This document shows positions 7,788 through 10,844 of a DNA stretch of 10,844 nucleotides, piece by piece (position 1 is the stretch's first letter; each line of letters opens with the position of its first letter). Both the position numbers and the translations under genes were made by a program. This DNA comes from Gymnopilus junonius (taxonomy: Eukaryota > Basidiomycota > Agaricomycetes > Agaricales > Galerinaceae), in NCBI GenBank assembly GCA_015501075.1, contig JADNYJ010000874.1:1-10844 (forward strand), in the 5' to 3' direction. Below the pieces are notes generated by a model. The model did not search any database, was not told the DNA's origin, and saw nothing but the letters and a program-made list of their open reading frames with translations.

Positions 7788-8521
7788 TTAGGCTGGCAGC
7801 TTTCCCTCTTCTTTCAGTTTTTTTATGACCTCGTCCGCCACTCTGAATGACAGCATCCCAGTCGGAATGCCGCTGTAAGTTGCAGCCTGCAGCAGCGTCT
7901 CTCGAATCTCTATCTCCGACGCCCCGTTATTTACCGCACCCCTAATTTCATGCGTAGTCATCAGGCTGTGCGACACACAATTTAGCCAGGGAGAATATGC
8001 ATACCTAAGGTGGCCTCTGAGCTGCGCAGAGGGGAAACTGTACCGTTAGCCAAGACAAGTAGAGTAAAAAAATAGTTTTTGACATACTTCTGCTTCCTTT
8101 CCTTGGGATGCCAGTAAGGCGATGACAATCAAGCTACCGCTGCTTCAGCTCGAGCCCGGACGCGTCCAAATCGTACCCCATGCAGCCTAGATGAAATACA
8201 AGCGCGGCGTTAGTGACACCGAAACTTTGCTAATATTATCACTATCCAACCTCGGTGGCGAGTTCTTGCATAGGTTTCATAAAGTCAGAGGCTCCCTACA
8301 AAGGGCTTTCTTAACCTGCGTAGAATACGCCATAGGAAGAAATCAGGAATCGCACCTGCTTCAACTGGTTATTAACATAGTCGTCTCCCTGGATTGAAGT
8401 CAATGCCTTATCTTTGTGCTAGTAGACACTCGAAGGTCCTTACCATAACTTTCCGCCTCATAACCATACCAGCTTCGTACAATTCTTTATGTGCGCTTTC
8501 ATTTGGTCTGGTGTTAGACAT
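7788..8521 (-). CDS. carboxymuconolactone decarboxylase family protein, exon 4 disturbed
   Basis: CMD-family fold; true family members decarboxylate 4-carboxymuconolactone in the protocatechuate branch, but many fungal ones are AhpD-like proteins of unknown substrate. Six exons: 8521-8444, 8388-8356, 8295-8251, 8186-8088, 8021-8005 (17 nt) and 7941-7788; introns 55, 60, 64, 66 and 63 nt. About 141 residues, the family's usual size. Visible: LYEAGMVMRRKVMGDDYV, FMKPMQELATE, WGTIWTRPG, SLIVIALLASQGKEAELRGH and RGAVNNGASEIEIRETLLQ, then AATYSGIPTGMLSFRVADEV. There is no CxxC pair, so AhpD-type peroxidase activity is unlikely. In exon 4, about 24 nt between RPG and SLIV are out of frame and hold a TGA: one base is missing at a GGG run and one T is extra just before AGC TTG. 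The gene is divergent from the dehydrogenase at 8839. Confidence 0.85.
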
Positions 8522-8838
8522 GTCAGATGAAGGTGATGTATAAGATTGAGATTGTCTTGAGAACACAGAGGGCGAGTCTCTCACACGAAGTGCAAACGTC
8601 GGAGGGACTGCAGGAATTTTTGGGCGAAAAATAGGGGCAATCACGCGCCAATTCCCGGGCCGGAGTCTAAAAATAAACCACTTCCGCGACGGAATCTCCA
8701 AGGTATCCAAAAGGTATCTCACTGAATCTCACCTCCTGCACCTTCAATCGCGAGTTTCGCTAGAGAGAAACGCATCTGAAAACGTCCCACTGTTGAACCT
8801 TCACCTAATTTAATTCGATACGACAGATCCAGGAAGGA
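8522..8838. promoter_or_regulatory. shared divergent promoter with CCG-N3-CGG site
   Basis: This is 317 nt between the start codons of the minus-strand decarboxylase and the plus-strand dehydrogenase. TTCCG-CGA-CGGAA at 8682-8694 is a perfect inverted repeat containing CCG-N3-CGG, the form bound by many fungal Zn2Cys6 regulators as dimers. It sits roughly midway, 161 nt from one start and 145 nt from the other. A GC-rich CCCGGGCCGG lies at 8654-8663. The decarboxylase frame stays open upstream to about 8722 without an ATG, which I take as untranslated leader. Confidence 0.5.
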
Positions 8839-10194
8839 ATGGAGCGCACTACAGTCGAGTTCCCAAGAACATTCGGATGGATAGGACTCGGCGCGATGGG
8901 TCTACCAATGGCTCTCCAGCTACGCAAAAAAAATCCAGCGAGACAGTGTCGTCTACATATACGATGTTGATGAGACTGCTCTGGAAAGATTTGTGAAGGC
9001 CGCGGTGGATGAAAATGGTAACGACATACAGAGATAGCATAGTCGTCGTGAAGAACGCAAGAGAAGTAGCTGAGAATTCGGTAAGTAAATACGTCGATAA
9101 ATCCAGTGATGCTATCCAATGAATTAGTTTTTTAAAGGAATGCATTATAACAATTGTTCCTGAAAGGTTGGGCTGTGGATTAATGTTGCCCTTTGAATTC
9201 ATTCAGTTTTATCAACCTTCTATGTACTCAGGTGCCCATGTCAGAGATGTATTCTTGACACCAGAGTCAGGCATTCTGGCTGCAAATAATATATCAGGGA
9301 AGATATTTATTTGACTGGTGCGCCGTACTCTATTGTCAAATGGTGGCTGAACCCGATGCAAGCCTACTATTGGGATATTTACAATCACAGTTCCACTATA
9401 GATATCGCAACCTCACAATCGATCAATGAAGCTATCTCGTCCACATACAGAGAGAAAACCAGTCCTTTGAAAGCGTTTAATTCACCATGCTTCTATGACG
9501 CTCCGGTCTCAGGCGGAACAGCGGGCGCCTCTGTCGCCTCTCTCACAATAATGCTTGGATGTTCCCCAACCTCTCCGGATCTGCCTCTCCTCACGCACAT
9601 CCTCAGCACCATGGGCAAACATGTTTATCCGCTAGGTGGACCACTCTCGGATTAGCAGCTAAACTGAGTAACAACTACCTCAGCGGCATGATAGCACTTG
9701 CGACAAGCGAGGCTATGAACCTTGGGATGCACCTCGGAGTTGATCCTAAAGTGCTGCAGAGGTGCTTTAGCACGAGTTCGGGTGGGAGTTGGGTTAATGA
9801 TACCGTTAATCCTGTTCCTGGTGTTTGCCCTGAAGCAGTCACAAGTAATGGGTATGAGGGTGGGTTCAAGGTATGTTGCTTTATTTTCGAGTCACTTTTT
9901 GGTTCGTGCATGAATTAAATTTAATATTTAGGTGCAATTGATGAAGAAAGATATGAGCCTCGCTATAGAAGCTGCAAAACAAGTCGGCGCCAAAGTCGTC
10001 TTGGCGGATGCGGGTCTGTCGGCTTATACAGCAGCTTCTGAAGATCCAAGGTGTCGGGATCGGGATTCTAGGGTAGTGTATCGCTGGTGCGTTCAGGCTA
10101 TTGCATTGTGGAGCACTAATAATCTGATAGAGTACGTACACCTAGGTTGGGAGGCGTAGAGCCGGAGACAGAGTACACAAAGAAGCACAGTTAG
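8839..10194 (+). CDS. NAD(P)-dependent 3-hydroxyisobutyrate dehydrogenase family, frame broken five times
   Basis: Beta-hydroxyacid dehydrogenase family; the closest role is oxidation of 3-hydroxyisobutyrate in mitochondrial valine breakdown. Six exons: 8839-9080, 9138-9166, 9232-9317, 9391-9870, 9932-10086 and 10146-10194, introns 57-73 nt. Seen: FGWIGLGAMGLPMALQL (Rossmann GxGxxG), VVYIYDVDETALERF, CIITIVPE-GAHVRDVFLTPESG, STIDIATSQ, FYDAPVSGGTAGA (substrate site), GLAAKLSNNYLSGMIALATS with the catalytic Lys, GGSWVNDTVNPVPGVCP, GYEGGFKVQLMKKDM and a final DSRVVYRW|LGGVEP. Breaks: +1 at the A8 run 8926-8933, +1 between 9011 and 9035, +1 at AAA 9163-9165, +1 at TTT 9310-9312, and -1 near 9641-9650. 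The last two exons are clean. No nonsense codons independent of the shifts. The family is clear; whether it makes protein is not. Confidence 0.88.
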
Positions 10195-10419
10195 AGCTTA
10201 GTCTGAGAGCAAATATCCCACTTGAGTTTTTCCAGTACTATACCTTGTCTACACCCACAAATATCAAAACGTCGCACGAGGAAAAAAATGTGTCGTATCA
10301 CGACTTCAAAATTTAACCGAAGACACCTAGCTGAAATCCTTCAGTATAGCTGTCGGTCAACCCAGCAATCGGGACGAATAACCTCCGTGCATGCGATTGC
10401 TGCGTTTTGAGACTATAAA
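10195..10419. other. convergent spacer, nothing recognised
   Basis: This is 225 nt between the dehydrogenase stop and the stop of the minus-strand gene at 10420. The open frame across it lacks family features and an ATG start. Confidence 0.45.
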
Positions 10420-10778
10420 CTAGCTCAGCATACAGTCCATCTGCCTTGAAGTTGCCAGTTCATCTTCAACTTCTGCCGCATTGTGCTGGGCCGAGCAAAA
10501 GGACACGATGATATCCGTGAGCATAGCAATTCGAGGATCTGGCTGAGCCTGCTTCGCCTTGATGAATTGCAGTACCTGTTGAGGAGAAATTTTGGATGTG
10601 ACTAAACACTCAAAACGACGATGTCCTGGACAGAGGTAGCCAAAATCTGGCTATTATCTGAATTGTCCGGATTCACGTCGAATAGAGAGCTAGGAAGAGG
10701 AGTGATCTGGTCCGCTAATAATGGTATTGGTCCAGGGACAAAGGCAGCGTCTCGAGGTACGGACAATGTTGAAGCCAG
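10420..10778 (-). CDS. 3' exons of an unrecognised gene running off the right edge
   Basis: I do not recognise this product. Reading leftward, an exon at 10778-10617 (54 codons, phase 0) follows a CTGAC branch-like site and TAAG acceptor. It reads LASTLSVPRDAAFVPGPI, PLLADQITPLPSS and FDVNPDNSDNSQILATSVQD. A 41-nt intron (10616-10576; its donor GTTTTG is weak, so the boundary may differ by a few codons) leads to the last exon 10575-10420, reading FIKAKQAQPDPRIAMLTDII, FCSAQHNAAEVEDELATS and a TAG at 10420-10422. Both exons have lengths divisible by three and balanced codon use, and the product is acidic and helical at its end. Upstream exons lie at or beyond 10800. It converges on the dehydrogenase. 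Confidence 0.6.
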
Positions 10779-10844
10779 CTTATTAAGTCAGAAAAAGGAG
10801 TTGCACAGGGTTTGTGATGAGATGGAGAATAGAACCCATTGTCT

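Noticed and set aside
7788..7976. decarboxylase start at the in-frame ATG near 7976
   Set aside because: The family sequence continues upstream through a 17-nt exon and four more exons; the ATG lies within intron 5.

Overview
The window reads as nuclear DNA of a filamentous fungus, most likely a mushroom-forming basidiomycete (Agaricomycetes). Genes are cut by many 55-80 nt introns with GTATGT/GTAAGG-type donors and CTRAY-like branch sites. The recognisable products (HSP20, PalI/SUR7, UstYa-type oxidase, fungal carboxymuconolactone decarboxylase, 3-hydroxyisobutyrate dehydrogenase, a microbial-type poly(ADP-ribose) glycohydrolase) are typical of that group. All exon joins below were inferred by hand from splice signals, reading frame and family knowledge; no search was run.

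Layout. 240-2371 (+): PARG-like protein (TIGR02452/DUF2263) with an 8-nt first exon, a GC-AG intron inside its catalytic QEE motif, a long charged insertion and six one-base frame breaks. 3146-3745 (+): intact three-exon HSP20 with TATA box and a heat-shock-element-like site. 4191-4486 (-): last two exons of a UstYa/DUF3328 oxidase, apparently a relic lying in the promoter of the next gene. 4522-5442 (+): intact single-exon calcineurin-like metallophosphoesterase. 5494-5981 (-): exons of an unrecognised gene, possibly nucleotidyltransferase-like. 6122-6226 (+): orphan last exon of a second HSP20. 6673-7440 (-): intact four-exon PalI/SUR7-family membrane protein. 7788-8521 (-): six-exon carboxymuconolactone decarboxylase with a disturbed exon 4. 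8839-10194 (+): six-exon NAD(P)-dependent 3-hydroxyisobutyrate dehydrogenase with five frame breaks. 10420-10778 (-, continuing off the right edge): last two exons of an unrecognised gene.

The genes do not form one obvious pathway. The decarboxylase and the dehydrogenase are divergently arranged around a shared 317-nt promoter holding a CCG-N3-CGG palindrome, so they could be co-regulated. A striking window-level pattern is that three genes (HSP20, phosphoesterase, PalI; about 2 kb of coding sequence) are perfectly clean, while four others carry 1-6 single-base indels, mostly at homopolymers, with conserved motifs kept and no independent nonsense codons seen. That looks more like uncorrected assembly indels or very recent decay than like old pseudogenes. 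The UstYa fragment and the HSP20 exon, in contrast, look like real relics. I found no mobile element, tRNA, rRNA or CRISPR array, and nothing I would call a wholly new system.
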